Below are positions 8,000 to 15,734 of a DNA stretch of 32,480 nucleotides, piece by piece. The stretch comes from Myxococcales bacterium (GTDB lineage: Bacteria; Myxococcota_A; Bradymonadia; Bradymonadales; Bradymonadaceae). Both the position numbers and the translations under genes were made by a program. Under the pieces are notes generated by a model that searched no databases, was not told where the DNA came from, and saw only the letters and a program-made list of their open reading frames with translations. The DNA is taken from contig SKQC01000294.1 in the NCBI GenBank assembly GCA_007119175.1, positions 1-32,480 of the forward strand. The letters are read 5' to 3'. Every line of letters starts with the position of its first letter. Within the stretch, counting starts at the first letter, position 1.

Positions 8000-8012
8000 G
8001 ATACCCACGGAT
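8000..8012 (-). repeat. Shared 13-mer directly before the start of the 84-aa gene
   Basis: ATCCGTGGGTATC on the minus strand ends 1 bp before the ATG at 7998. An identical copy is at 8448-8460, 3 bp before the dksA-like ATG. GGGTATC may act as a weak ribosome-binding site; GAGGTATC-type sites precede other starts here (18322, 27927). Confidence 0.6.
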
Positions 8013-8078
8013 TTTACAATAAGAAGGTGGCTGGTGAATTCGACGGCGTTACCAGGCCGCCAATCGGGTTCCCCAGGA

Positions 8079-8444
8079 TTAGTTGGAGTAGAGTCGCTCG
8101 CGGCGTTCTTGCTCCTCTTTGCAGGCGATGCACATCGTCGTCACCGGACGGGCTCGCAGCCGCTTGAGCGTGATATCTTCGCCGCAGACGACGCATTCTC
8201 CAAACTCTCCGTCGTCGATGCGCTCTAATGCGAGATCGATTTTTTCCATCAGCGCTCGCTCCCGGCCGCGGAGGCGCAGACTCAAGTTCTGATCGGTGAG
8301 CGCACTGGCCAGATCGGCCTCGTCGGCCATATCATCTTTGGAGAGCTCGATTTCGTTTTCGATGGTGTGTGCGGCTTTTTTTAAGAGCCGCTTTTTTTCT
8401 TCGGTCAGAAGCTGGCGAAATTCGTCGAATTCTTCAGGACGCAT
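8079..8444 (-). CDS. dksA: DksA/TraR-family zinc-finger transcription factor
   Basis: A 121-residue protein with the full DksA layout. It has an N-terminal helix and coiled coil, whose tip has the DxxDxA motif (DEADLA, residues 41-46). A four-cysteine zinc finger follows (Cys84, Cys87, Cys105, Cys108) and then a C-terminal helix. DksA enters the RNA polymerase secondary channel and, with ppGpp, reprograms transcription in starvation. The tip motif suggests true DksA activity, though bacteria of this type often carry several paralogs. ATG at 8444 is preferred over an in-frame GTG at 8456, because that GTG lies inside a 13-mer shared with the next gene's leader. Confidence 0.9.
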   Translation of the reverse strand: MRPEEFDEFRQLLTEEKKRLLKKAAHTIENEIELSKDDMADEADLASALTDQNLSLRLRGRERALMEKIDLALERIDDGEFGECVVCGEDITLKRLRARPVTTMCIACKEEQERRERLYSN

Positions 8445-8447
8445 GGC

Positions 8448-8460
8448 GATACCCACGGAT
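8448..8460 (-). repeat. Shared 13-mer directly before the dksA-like start
   Basis: This is the second exact copy of ATCCGTGGGTATC, ending 3 bp before the ATG at 8444 and containing the alternative in-frame GTG. Two identical 13-mers at the same place before adjacent genes are unlikely by chance. Confidence 0.6.
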
Positions 8461-8520
8461 AAAAAGGGTGTCGTACCTGAGTAACAGGAACGACGGTGAA
8501 AGCAATTACGGCGCCGAATA

Positions 8521-8630
8521 CGAGTTGGATACAGGGAAACCTAGACACCGTAAAGGTGCAAATCCAGTCGAGTTTCTCCGGACAAGTCCCGTATCACGCC
8601 TGAGATTCATCCCGTATTCTACGGGCGAAT
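8521..8630 (+). ncRNA. Possible structured RNA / riboswitch-like leader (unassigned)
   Basis: The segment has ACAGGGAAACC (8530-8540), a CACC-GUAAA-GGUG hairpin with a GNRA-like loop, then GCAAATCC, enclosed by TTGGAT/ATCCAG pairing. The order resembles cyclic-di-GMP-I riboswitches (AGGGCAAACC, GNRA loop, GCAAAGCC). It also resembles the cobalamin core (AGGGAA, GGTGCAAATCC). Neither fits fully: the GEMM P1a pairing and second receptor are missing, and the cobalamin spacing and B12 box are wrong. Downstream, CCCGTA occurs twice (8588-8593, 8611-8616), and both copies can pair with TACGGG (8620-8625), a mutually exclusive choice as in expression platforms. It is about 430 bp from pilM. Confidence 0.3.
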
Positions 8631-8664
8631 ACTATTGAAATCACGGGGGAGTGCAAGCAGAGAA

Positions 8665-8693
8665 GCGATCGCCGCGGCTGTGGCGGCGATCGC
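8665..8693. repeat. Perfect 11-bp GC-rich inverted repeat
   Basis: GCGATCGCCGC and GCGGCGATCGC flank the 7-nt loop GGCTGTG. No T-run follows on either strand. It could be a transcript-stalling hairpin within the pilM upstream region or a protein-binding palindrome. Confidence 0.6.
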
Positions 8694-8858
8694 CTCTTGC
8701 GGTGGACGACCGAAGGTGGCCACAAAGAGGTGGGCAAAGAGATCTTGTCGCCGTGGCCGGTGCCGTGAATCGGGCTCGATGTGCCGCGATCGTGGTGTCG
8801 GCGTATTCGTAGGATATATGCGCTTATTCCCGGGACCGAAACTTTCTGGGAAAAAAAC

Positions 8859-8886
8859 TTTGCAGCGCCCCTATCTGAGGTACAAT
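8859..8886 (+). promoter_or_regulatory. Candidate upstream promoter of the pil operon
   Basis: TTTGCA (8859-8864), 16 bp, TACAAT (8881-8886). The -10 box is good and the -35 moderate. Transcription from near 8893 would give a leader of about 164 nt containing both GTGAAGACGAAA repeats. Confidence 0.45.
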
Positions 8887-8894
8887 TGTTAACA

Positions 8895-8964
8895 GATCGT
8901 GAAGACGAAAAGGCTGCTGACTCGACACGAATAGGCCGATATTTAGATGATAGTGAAGACGAAA
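8895..8964 (+). repeat. Pair of 16-bp direct repeats upstream of pilM
   Basis: GATCGTGAAGACGAAA (8895-8910) and GATAGTGAAGACGAAA (8949-8964) differ at one base and are 54 bp apart, close to five helical turns. If the TTGACA at 8979 is the working -35, they lie in positions typical of activator sites. Confidence 0.6.
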
Positions 8965-8978
8965 TCGGACCGGAATTC

Positions 8979-9008
8979 TTGACACCCTTTTTATGGGCAT
9001 GCCACCAT
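8979..9008 (+). promoter_or_regulatory. Candidate activator-dependent promoter of pilM
   Basis: A perfect TTGACA (8979-8984) is followed after 18 bp by CACCAT (9003-9008), a poor -10. Good -35 with weak -10 suits a promoter that needs help, and the direct repeats lie just upstream. The alternative is the promoter at 8859-8886. Confidence 0.35.
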
Positions 9009-9056
9009 GGGCCCAGATCTCTTCGAGTACAGCTTTAAGTTTTAAGGAGAAGTCAT

Positions 9057-10130
9057 ATGGCGTTGATGAGCAAAGGACGGAACTGTATGGGCCTCGACAT
9101 CGGGTCGAGCGGGGTCAAGATGACCGTCCTTAAGAGCATCAAAGGTGGATTGCGACTTGAAGCCTTCGATCACGCGAAGCTGCCGCCGGAGACGATCGTC
9201 GACGGGGCGCTGATGAATTCCACGGTGGTCGCCGATGTGATCCGCGAGTTGATGGACCGCAATAAATTGGGCCGAAATAAAGCCACCGCCCTGAGTGTGT
9301 CCGGAAATACGGTGATCGTAAAAAAGATTCGCCTCCCCTTAATGACTCAGGAAGAACTCGAGGAATCCATCCAGTGGGAGGCCGAGCAACATATTCCCTT
9401 TGATATTCAGGATGTGTTTATCGGCTTTGAGGTGGTGGCTCCCAAGACAGAACAGGGCCAGATGGACGTCGCGCTGGTGGCCGCCAAAAAGGAGATGATC
9501 AACGATTATGTCGCCGTCTGCCACGACGTGGGACTGGAATCGATGGTGGTCGACGTCGACGCCTTTGCCCTGCAGAATATGTACGAGGTCAACTACGGGT
9601 TTCACCGCGACGAAACGGTGGTCTTGCTCGATGTGGGAAACGCCGTGGTCACCATGAACGTCGTCACCGACGGGGTGACCATGTTCACCCGCGATCTGTC
9701 ACTGGGCGGAGCCGATATCACGGAAGAGATTCAGAGTCGGCTCAATATCACCTATCAGGAAGCGGAATTATATAAGATGGGCGGCGGCCCGGGCATGTCC
9801 TCCGACGAGGTCTTGCCTCAAGAGGTGGAGACCATCATCCAGGATAAAGCAGAGGATATGGCCCACGAAATTCAGCGATCCCTTGATTTTTACGCAGCCA
9901 CGGCCGCCGAAGACGATATCGACAAGATCGTCATGTCCGGCGGCACCGCGGCGATCCCCTCCCTGGTGCGAACCATCGAGCGCATCAGCGGGGTGCCCAC
10001 GGAAGTGGCCAATCCATTTCGCAACATCGATTACGACGAACGCCAGTTTTCCCCGGAACGTATTCAAGCCTGGTCGCCCATCGCCGCAATTAGCGTGGGA
10101 CTGGCATTGCGGAGGACCAACGAACGATGA
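9057..10130 (+). CDS. pilM: Type IV pilus assembly protein PilM
   Basis: PilM (357 aa) is the cytoplasmic, actin/FtsA-like member of the type IV pilus alignment complex. It binds the N-terminus of PilN and links the machine to the cytoplasmic ATPases. Visible motifs are the first phosphate loop GLDIGSSGVKM (residues 12-22), the second phosphate-type motif LLDVGN in mid-protein, and the adenosine-type motif VMSGGTAAIPSL near the C-terminus. QWEAEQHIPFDI is typical of PilM. ATG at 9057 follows AAGGAGA with good spacing. The stop overlaps the pilN start by ATGA, so the genes form an operon in the usual order M-N-O-P-Q. Confidence 0.95.
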   Translation: MALMSKGRNCMGLDIGSSGVKMTVLKSIKGGLRLEAFDHAKLPPETIVDGALMNSTVVADVIRELMDRNKLGRNKATALSVSGNTVIVKKIRLPLMTQEELEESIQWEAEQHIPFDIQDVFIGFEVVAPKTEQGQMDVALVAAKKEMINDYVAVCHDVGLESMVVDVDAFALQNMYEVNYGFHRDETVVLLDVGNAVVTMNVVTDGVTMFTRDLSLGGADITEEIQSRLNITYQEAELYKMGGGPGMSSDEVLPQEVETIIQDKAEDMAHEIQRSLDFYAATAAEDDIDKIVMSGGTAAIPSLVRTIERISGVPTEVANPFRNIDYDERQFSPERIQAWSPIAAISVGLALRRTNER

Positions 10131-10768
10131 TTCGCGTAAACTTATTGCCCGTACGAAAGGCGCGACGCCGATCTCAGGGACGAATGCAGTTGATTTTGTT
10201 CGGGGGCGTCCTGTTGATTTTGATGGCCATCCTGGCGGTGGTCCACCTGTACTACCACGACCAACTCAACCAGTGGCAGGACGAAGTCTCCGATGCGGAG
10301 GCGACGATTGCCGAGTTGGAAGAGGAGACGGCGGGAATCGAAGAGCTAGAACGGGAAGCCCGCCAGCTCTCCGCCCAGTTGGAGGCGCTCAACGAGCTGG
10401 AAGCCCGTCGGGTCGGCCCGGTGCAGATGCTCGATGAATTGCAGGCCATGTTGAGCCCGCCGCGCGATGAAGAGGCGCGGGTGGCGCAGATGCGCCGCGA
10501 TTGGAACGTGGAATGGGATACCCGTCGACTGTGGATCGATTCCTTTGAAGAGGGCGACGGTGGATTTACCCTCGATGGTTATGCTGGAAATGCCGATGAC
10601 GTCGCAGAATTTTTGCAGAGAATGACAACCGCCGTATACTTCGGAAACGTCGAGCTCGACTATATTGATCGACAAGGTGGTGACGCGGAGCTGGTGTCAT
10701 TTCATCTGCGCGGTGAGCTCGATTACACCGGATTCGACGAACGTGCCGATGCGGACGACGACTCCTAG
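10127..10768 (+). CDS. pilN: Type IV pilus assembly protein PilN
   Basis: PilN (213 aa) is a bitopic inner-membrane protein. Its short cytoplasmic N-terminus carries the conserved PilM-binding motif (IRVNLLP). One transmembrane helix follows at about residues 21-43, then a periplasmic coiled coil (about 47-98, Glu/Ala/Leu-rich), then a small ferredoxin-like domain that pairs with PilO. The C-terminal end is strongly acidic (ERADADDDS). It starts in an ATGA overlap with pilM and ends 30 bp before the pilO start. Confidence 0.92.
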   Translation: MIRVNLLPVRKARRRSQGRMQLILFGGVLLILMAILAVVHLYYHDQLNQWQDEVSDAEATIAELEEETAGIEELEREARQLSAQLEALNELEARRVGPVQMLDELQAMLSPPRDEEARVAQMRRDWNVEWDTRRLWIDSFEEGDGGFTLDGYAGNADDVAEFLQRMTTAVYFGNVELDYIDRQGGDAELVSFHLRGELDYTGFDERADADDDS

Positions 10769-10798
10769 ACTGACGAAAATGGCGCAAGGATTGTGGCA

Positions 10799-11380
10799 AT
10801 GAATAAACTCATCGACCGGTTTAATGCGGTCCCGCTGACCCAGAAGATCCTGGTCTTATTTTTGGCGATGGCCGGCATTCTCGCTCTCTTTTTCGTGGGA
10901 TTATATCAGCCCACCACAGAGGAGATTGAGGAGCTCAAACGCGAGGCGTCGTCACTGGAGCGCGAGGAGAATCGCCTCATGGAGATTCGCGAAAGCCAGG
11001 CGGAGATGGAGGCCCAACTGCAGGAGCTCAACCAACAACTGCAGATCGCCCGCGAGAAATTACCGGAGTCGGCGGAAATCCCGAATCTGTTGCAGCGGGT
11101 CTATAATCAGGCGAAGACGGCGGGGCTGACCATCGAGCATTTTCAGCGCAACAGCGAGGTCACCCAGACCGATTATATCGAGATTCCCGTGTCAATGGAG
11201 TTGACGGGGACATTCGACGAAGTGGCCAATTTCTTCTTCTTCGTCGGACGGATGACGCGAATCATCAATATTCAAGATTTGACGCTTCATCGCCAGGAAT
11301 CGGGATTGACCCCTGATGGGCAATTGTCGGTCAGCGCTCAGGCCACCACCTTTCGATGGAACCCCGACAGTGCGCCATGA
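10799..11380 (+). CDS. pilO: Type IV pilus assembly protein PilO
   Basis: PilO (193 aa) has a short cytoplasmic end, one transmembrane helix (about residues 17-36), a Glu/Gln-rich coiled coil (about 40-85) and a periplasmic domain with motifs such as IPNLLQRVYNQAKTAGL and TGTFDEVANFFFFVGRMTRI, typical of the family. It dimerises with PilN and connects to PilP. ATG at 10799 is chosen because AAGGA lies 8 bp upstream; a GTG at 10793 would be too close to it. The stop overlaps a possible earlier pilP start (ATGA at 11377-11380). Confidence 0.92.
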   Translation: MNKLIDRFNAVPLTQKILVLFLAMAGILALFFVGLYQPTTEEIEELKREASSLEREENRLMEIRESQAEMEAQLQELNQQLQIAREKLPESAEIPNLLQRVYNQAKTAGLTIEHFQRNSEVTQTDYIEIPVSMELTGTFDEVANFFFFVGRMTRIINIQDLTLHRQESGLTPDGQLSVSAQATTFRWNPDSAP

Positions 11381-11442
11381 GCCGGGACATAGCGAGTTGG
11401 ACGCGATTTTCAGTGGATAATGGACGAGAAGACGAGATCCGA

Positions 11443-12186
11443 ATGAAGAGGATAGGTAACAGACAGGTGGGTGCGGGGGCCTCACGCCGGAGCTCGAAAT
11501 GGGGTATCGCCCTGATGGTGGTGCTGATGTCGCTGCCCGTCGTCTGGGGCTGTCCGCCGGACGTGCAGACCGAGACGCCGCAGCGCGACCGCGATGGCGA
11601 TGACGAGGTAGGACTCGATATCGACGTCGACGACTTCGCGGAGTTTGAGGAGGTCGATGAATATTCGCGTCCCGACTATCCGGTGCGTCGAAATCCTTTC
11701 CGGCCCGACAGCGATGTGCTGGCCGTTGAGGACGACGAGGAGACCGACGATGATCTGCGTCCAACCGAGCCTTTAGAGCGCTATGCGTTATCGGCGCTCG
11801 ACCTGGTGACGATCATCAGTGAGACGACGGTGCCCAAGGCGATGTTCGTCGACCCATCTGGACTGGGACATTTTGCCAAAGAGGGAGATCGGATCGGTGA
11901 AAACGACGGTGTGATCCGGACCATTCGCTCCAATGAAGTCGAGGTCCAGGAGGGTGGACAGACCGGGACGATTCTCACCGTCGAGATGCGCGAGCGCGAC
12001 CCGGTGGCCTCCAGTCAGGACGATGGGTTGACCGAGGCCGAGCGAGAGACCCTGCGGCGTCTGCTGGAGAGTGAAGAGGGCCGCGAGGCGCTGGAAGGAG
12101 AATTTGCCGGCGATGAGTCGGCCCAACAACGTGATGATACGGGTGATGAGCGATTTCCTGGACTGCTACCGCCGGAAAGAGACTGA
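11443..12186 (+). CDS. pilP: Type IV pilus assembly lipoprotein PilP
   Basis: PilP (247 aa from this start) links the inner-membrane PilN/PilO pair to the PilQ secretin. The N-terminus has a basic region and a hydrophobic segment ending PVVWGC, a probable but atypical lipobox (Trp at -2). An acidic linker follows, then RRNPFRP and the PilP domain (ALSALDLVTIISE through the GDRIGENDGVI region). The last 60 residues are a highly charged extension, longer than in textbook PilP. An earlier ATG at 11377, overlapping the pilO stop, would give a 22-residue longer N-terminus and cannot be ruled out. The stop overlaps a possible upstream pilQ start (TGATG). Confidence 0.85.
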   Translation: MKRIGNRQVGAGASRRSSKWGIALMVVLMSLPVVWGCPPDVQTETPQRDRDGDDEVGLDIDVDDFAEFEEVDEYSRPDYPVRRNPFRPDSDVLAVEDDEETDDDLRPTEPLERYALSALDLVTIISETTVPKAMFVDPSGLGHFAKEGDRIGENDGVIRTIRSNEVEVQEGGQTGTILTVEMRERDPVASSQDDGLTEAERETLRRLLESEEGREALEGEFAGDESAQQRDDTGDERFPGLLPPERD

Positions 12187-12299
12187 TGGACGAACTACGA
12201 ATATCACAGCTGCTGAAGTGCCCCGGGGTGGCTACAGAGCCATGCCCCACTGGATTCCGAGATGGACTGCCTAGAGCTGCGAGACGCAGGAGTCATGCT

Positions 12300-15200
12300 A
12301 TGAGATGGAAGTTATCCGTGTTGATGCTGTGTGCTTTATTTTTCTGGGGCACACCTGCTCTAGCCCAGGGATCGGGGGCCGGCGACGACGCCGAACTCAA
12401 CGCCGTCGATGCCCTGGCCGTCGATGAACAGGACGACGGCACATATATCCGCATCGAGGGTACTGAGGAGGCGACGTTCTCGGTCTTTAAACTCGATCAT
12501 CCGCCGCGCTTATTCGTCGATTTGTCGAATAGCAAATTGGCCGGCGATGAGTTGAGTCGCGATGTGTACAACGGGGTGATCTCAACGGTCAATCTCATCG
12601 AATTCGAGGACGGCTTTCAGGAAGTGGCTCGCCTGGTGGTGGGCTTTGAGGAACCGGCCCATTACGACGTGCGCACCGAGGGCAATGAAGTGGTCGTCTT
12701 TATCGACGGCGATGCCCGAGACGACGGTGGCGCCGTGGCGGCCGACGATGAGTTGCTTCAGCAGCGCGAAGCCGAATTAGCCGAGGCCCAGGCCCGCCTG
12801 GAGGGAATGGAGCAGCGCTATGAAAGCGAAGTCGAACAACGCGCCAGCGACTACGAATCGGCGCGATCGGAATTGGAGAATACCCGTCAAGAATTGTCAC
12901 AGGCCCAACGGGAATTGACGCAGATGCGCGAGCAACGCGATCAGGCCTCCGGCGAGGAATTGCGCCAACTGGAATCGGCCATCGACGAGCAGACTCAGGC
13001 CCTGCAATCAGCACAGGCACAGGCGGAAGATAAAGAACGCGATGTAGAACGCATGCAGCAGAGCATGGCTGAATTAAAAGAGGAGCGCGATGCTGAGCGA
13101 GCGCGCTTTGAAGAGGCGCAAAGACAGGCCGAGCAGGCCCGTCAGGGTGAGCGCCGCGCCCACGCACAGATCGACGAGTTGCAGGGGCGCTTAGGCGAAA
13201 TGGATACGGAAGTCGACAATGCGGAAGCCCGTATTGCCGAACAGCGCCGCCAGTTGGAGTCCGCCCAGAGTCGTGCCGAACGCCTGGAGCGCGAGCTCGC
13301 CGAAGCACGGCAACAGGAAGAGGGCAGCGCCGATGCCTCACAGCGTCTGCAACAGGAGCGGCAAGCCCTCGAGGAAGCGCGCCAGGATGCCGAACGGGCC
13401 GAAGCCGCCGTCGCACAGGCGGAAGCGGAGCGTGCCGAATGGCAGCAGGCCCGCGAAGACTATCAGGCCGAATTACAGCAACTGGAGCGGCAGGCCAGCG
13501 AAGCAGAGGCCGAAAAAGAGCGCCTCAGCCGGGCAATTGCCGAGCGCGATGGTGAGATTGAGCGCCTGCAACGCGAGGTCGGTCAGGCGGCCACCGAAGA
13601 AGAACGCCAGCGCTTGAGTGAGGCGATTGACGCCCGCGACTCGGAAATCGCGCGTCTAAAAGAAGAGATCAGCGCCGTTGAAAGTGATGATGCTGAGCGG
13701 CAGCGCTTGAGCGAAGCGCTCGCCGAACGAGACGAGGAAATCGAGCGGCTGCGAGCGCGCAGCGCCCAACCGCCGGCCCATGACCAGGCCCCCGAGGCGC
13801 GCGCAGTTCCCGTCGACCCCTCAGACGAAAATTCCATTCAGGCTGTGCGCCTTGAGACCGACGACCGGGGCCGCTCACAGATTGTGGTGGACCTGGAGCG
13901 ACCCGGGCATTTTAAAGCCGGTGAGGCAGGCAATAACGGGCGCTCGGTCATGGTATTAAATGATGTGGAACTTCCGCCGGAGATGGAAAGAACGCTCTCC
14001 GCCGACGGTGATGGAGGCGTGGTTCGTTTCGTCTCCAGCTTTACCGAAGACGACGGCTCGGTGCGCCTTGAGGCCGACCTTCGCGGAGAAAGCTCGGAGG
14101 TCATCCGGCAGGACGGAAGCAGTGTGGTCTGGGAATTCGCACCGGAAATCGCCGACAAGGGCGAACAGGACGGTGCTCTTGCCGGCGATCGCCAGCCGGA
14201 GCGTCCCACCGAGGGCGATAGCGTTACCTCCGCCCCTCCAGGGCAGGCTCGAGTGGTCGCCGACCCCACCTCGGTTCGCCGGGTTCCGGGCATGGGCACA
14301 CGCCCGATCACAATCGACTTGCGCAACGCCGATATTGAAAATGTCCTTCGCCTCATTTCCTCAGAGAGCGGTGTCAATATCATCGCCGGCGACGACGTCA
14401 GCGGCAATGTCACCATGAAGTTGCAGGGCGTGCCGATGGACGAGGCGTTTTTGACGATTCTGCAATCGCTTCAGTTGGGCTACGAAATCCGCGGTAACGT
14501 CTTGCGCGTCGCCTCCCAGGATGTGCTCAACGAAGAGGAAGCCGCCCGCGCCGAGGCCAGGGCCCGCGCTCAGGAAGTGGAGCCGCTGGAGGTCTTTTTG
14601 CTGCCCGTCAATTACGCCTCGGCCGGTGACCTGACCACTCAGGTCGACGGGTTGCTCAGCCCCCGGGGAAGTGTCTCCGTCGACGATCGGACCAATACGC
14701 TGATCATCAAGGATCTCTCCGACAACCTGCAGTCGATTCGAATGCTGATTGAGACCCTCGACGCCCAGGTGCCACAGGTGCTTATCGAGGCGCGAATCGT
14801 GGAGACCAACGAGGCCTTCGACCGCGAATTCGGTATCCAATGGGGTGGTGATTTCTCAATGTCCCAGGGCGGAGGCAATCCGACGGGGCTGGTCTTTCCC
14901 AACGTCTTCGGCGTCTCCGGTGGAGCCACCGATGGAGAGGCTCCCGTGGAAGGTACCTCGGAGAATCCGAATTACGCCGTCAACCTGCCGGCCACCGCCG
15001 GTACCGGTGCTGGTGGTGCGATGGGACTGACCATGGGAAGTGTGGGCGGAACGGTGAACCTGAATATGAGGCTGTCGGCCATGGAAGCGGCGGGCTATGC
15101 CAAGATCATCAGTTCCCCGCGAATTTTGACCCTGGACAACCGCCAGGCCACCATCTCTCAGGGCACGAGCATTCCCATCAGCGTCGTAAGCGCCGCCGGT

Positions 15201-15599
15201 GTGCAGACGATCTTCGTCGACGCCACCCTGGAGCTGACCGTGACCCCTCATGTCACGCCCGATGGCAACGTGCAGATGTCGATTGAGGCCACGAAAAACG
15301 AGCCCGACTTTCAGAATACCGGTGCTCAGGGCGATCCGACGATTATCCAGAACCAGGCGCAGACCGAACTTCTCGTCGCCGATGGAGATACGACGGTCAT
15401 TGGCGGAATCTACACCGAGAATACTGGTCAGAGCATCTCGGCGGTGCCCTTTTTGCACCGGATTCCCATTCTGGGCTTTTTGTTCCGCTCTCATTCGAGG
15501 ACGGAAAACCGCTCCGAGCTGTTGATTTTCATCACCCCTCGGATCGTCAATCGCGCCGAGGCTTTGGGAGTGATGTCGACGGGAACCATGGGTCAGTAG
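12300..15599 (+). CDS. pilQ: Type IV pilus secretin PilQ with a long coiled-coil insertion
   Basis: PilQ (1099 aa) forms the outer-membrane channel for the pilus. A Sec signal peptide (ends PALA-Q) is followed by a first AMIN-like domain (about 32-138), which binds peptidoglycan in relatives. Then come about 340 residues of almost pure coiled coil (about 150-488, Gln/Glu/Arg/Ala), a second AMIN-like domain (about 510-616), STN (about 668-738), the secretin N/NolW-type domain (about 765-830) and the secretin barrel to the C-terminus (VPFLHRIPILGFLF). Secretins usually lack the coiled coil. Its end has three tandem 30-31-residue units (RLSxAIxxRDxEIxRL). The start at 12300 is set by AGGAG 7 bp upstream and the signal peptide. 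Confidence 0.93.
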   Translation: MRWKLSVLMLCALFFWGTPALAQGSGAGDDAELNAVDALAVDEQDDGTYIRIEGTEEATFSVFKLDHPPRLFVDLSNSKLAGDELSRDVYNGVISTVNLIEFEDGFQEVARLVVGFEEPAHYDVRTEGNEVVVFIDGDARDDGGAVAADDELLQQREAELAEAQARLEGMEQRYESEVEQRASDYESARSELENTRQELSQAQRELTQMREQRDQASGEELRQLESAIDEQTQALQSAQAQAEDKERDVERMQQSMAELKEERDAERARFEEAQRQAEQARQGERRAHAQIDELQGRLGEMDTEVDNAEARIAEQRRQLESAQSRAERLERELAEARQQEEGSADASQRLQQERQALEEARQDAERAEAAVAQAEAERAEWQQAREDYQAELQQLERQASEAEAEKERLSRAIAERDGEIERLQREVGQAATEEERQRLSEAIDARDSEIARLKEEISAVESDDAERQRLSEALAERDEEIERLRARSAQPPAHDQAPEARAVPVDPSDENSIQAVRLETDDRGRSQIVVDLERPGHFKAGEAGNNGRSVMVLNDVELPPEMERTLSADGDGGVVRFVSSFTEDDGSVRLEADLRGESSEVIRQDGSSVVWEFAPEIADKGEQDGALAGDRQPERPTEGDSVTSAPPGQARVVADPTSVRRVPGMGTRPITIDLRNADIENVLRLISSESGVNIIAGDDVSGNVTMKLQGVPMDEAFLTILQSLQLGYEIRGNVLRVASQDVLNEEEAARAEARARAQEVEPLEVFLLPVNYASAGDLTTQVDGLLSPRGSVSVDDRTNTLIIKDLSDNLQSIRMLIETLDAQVPQVLIEARIVETNEAFDREFGIQWGGDFSMSQGGGNPTGLVFPNVFGVSGGATDGEAPVEGTSENPNYAVNLPATAGTGAGGAMGLTMGSVGGTVNLNMRLSAMEAAGYAKIISSPRILTLDNRQATISQGTSIPISVVSAAGVQTIFVDATLELTVTPHVTPDGNVQMSIEATKNEPDFQNTGAQGDPTIIQNQAQTELLVADGDTTVIGGIYTENTGQSISAVPFLHRIPILGFLFRSHSRTENRSELLIFITPRIVNRAEALGVMSTGTMGQ
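12747..13763 (+). other. Coiled-coil insert of PilQ
   Basis: This is the coding part of the inserted coiled coil. It is uninterrupted by Pro or Gly over long stretches and dominated by Gln, Glu, Arg and Ala with Leu spacing. Fully helical, 340 residues would extend about 50 nm. DNA for three related units of 90-93 bp lies near 13512-13751, a sign of growth by tandem duplication. Confidence 0.8.
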
Positions 15600-15671
15600 T
15601 ATAATGACGATGCAGTGGATCGATGAGCGTCGGGTAGAGAGTCGAGCGAGTTTGAAGTGCGAGCAATTTGA

Positions 15672-15697
15672 TTAATTCGCCGCGAGGCGGCAATTAA
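15672..15697 (+). terminator. Hairpin after pilQ
   Basis: TTAATT-C-GCCGC pairs with GCGGC-AATTAA over the loop GAG, an 11-bp stem with one bulged C. No T-run follows. It may end or stabilise the pil mRNA, or lower expression of the following lipoprotein gene. Confidence 0.45.
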
Positions 15698-15700
15698 CCG

Positions 15701-15720
15701 GGCCGGATAGTGTTCCGGCC
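15701..15720 (+). repeat. Hairpin next to the ribosome-binding site of the trailing lipoprotein
   Basis: GGCCGGA (15701-15707) and TCCGGCC (15714-15720) form a perfect 7-bp stem ending 2 bp before AGGAGG. With the hairpin at 15672-15697 it makes two stems in a row between pilQ and the next gene. Confidence 0.55.
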
Positions 15721-15734
15721 GCAGGAGGACAAAG

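Larger units (their letters stand above)
8445..9056. other. 612-bp gene-free region upstream of pilM
   Basis: The space between divergent dksA-like and pilM genes holds no convincing gene. Small open frames here lack ribosome-binding sites. It contains a possible structured RNA (8521-8630), a GC-rich palindrome (8665-8693), a candidate promoter (8859-8886), two 16-bp direct repeats (8895-8964) and a perfect -35 box (8979-8984). It is far longer than the other spacers in the window and is the likely control region of the pilus operon. Confidence 0.6.

Noticed and set aside
8590-8610. CTGAGA suggested a TPP riboswitch.
   Set aside because: The rest of the TPP aptamer is absent, and the gene context does not fit.
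8845-8866. Sigma-54-like promoter (TGGG ... TTTGCA) upstream of pilM.
   Set aside because: The GG-to-GC spacing is 1 bp or more too long for the fixed -24/-12 spacing.
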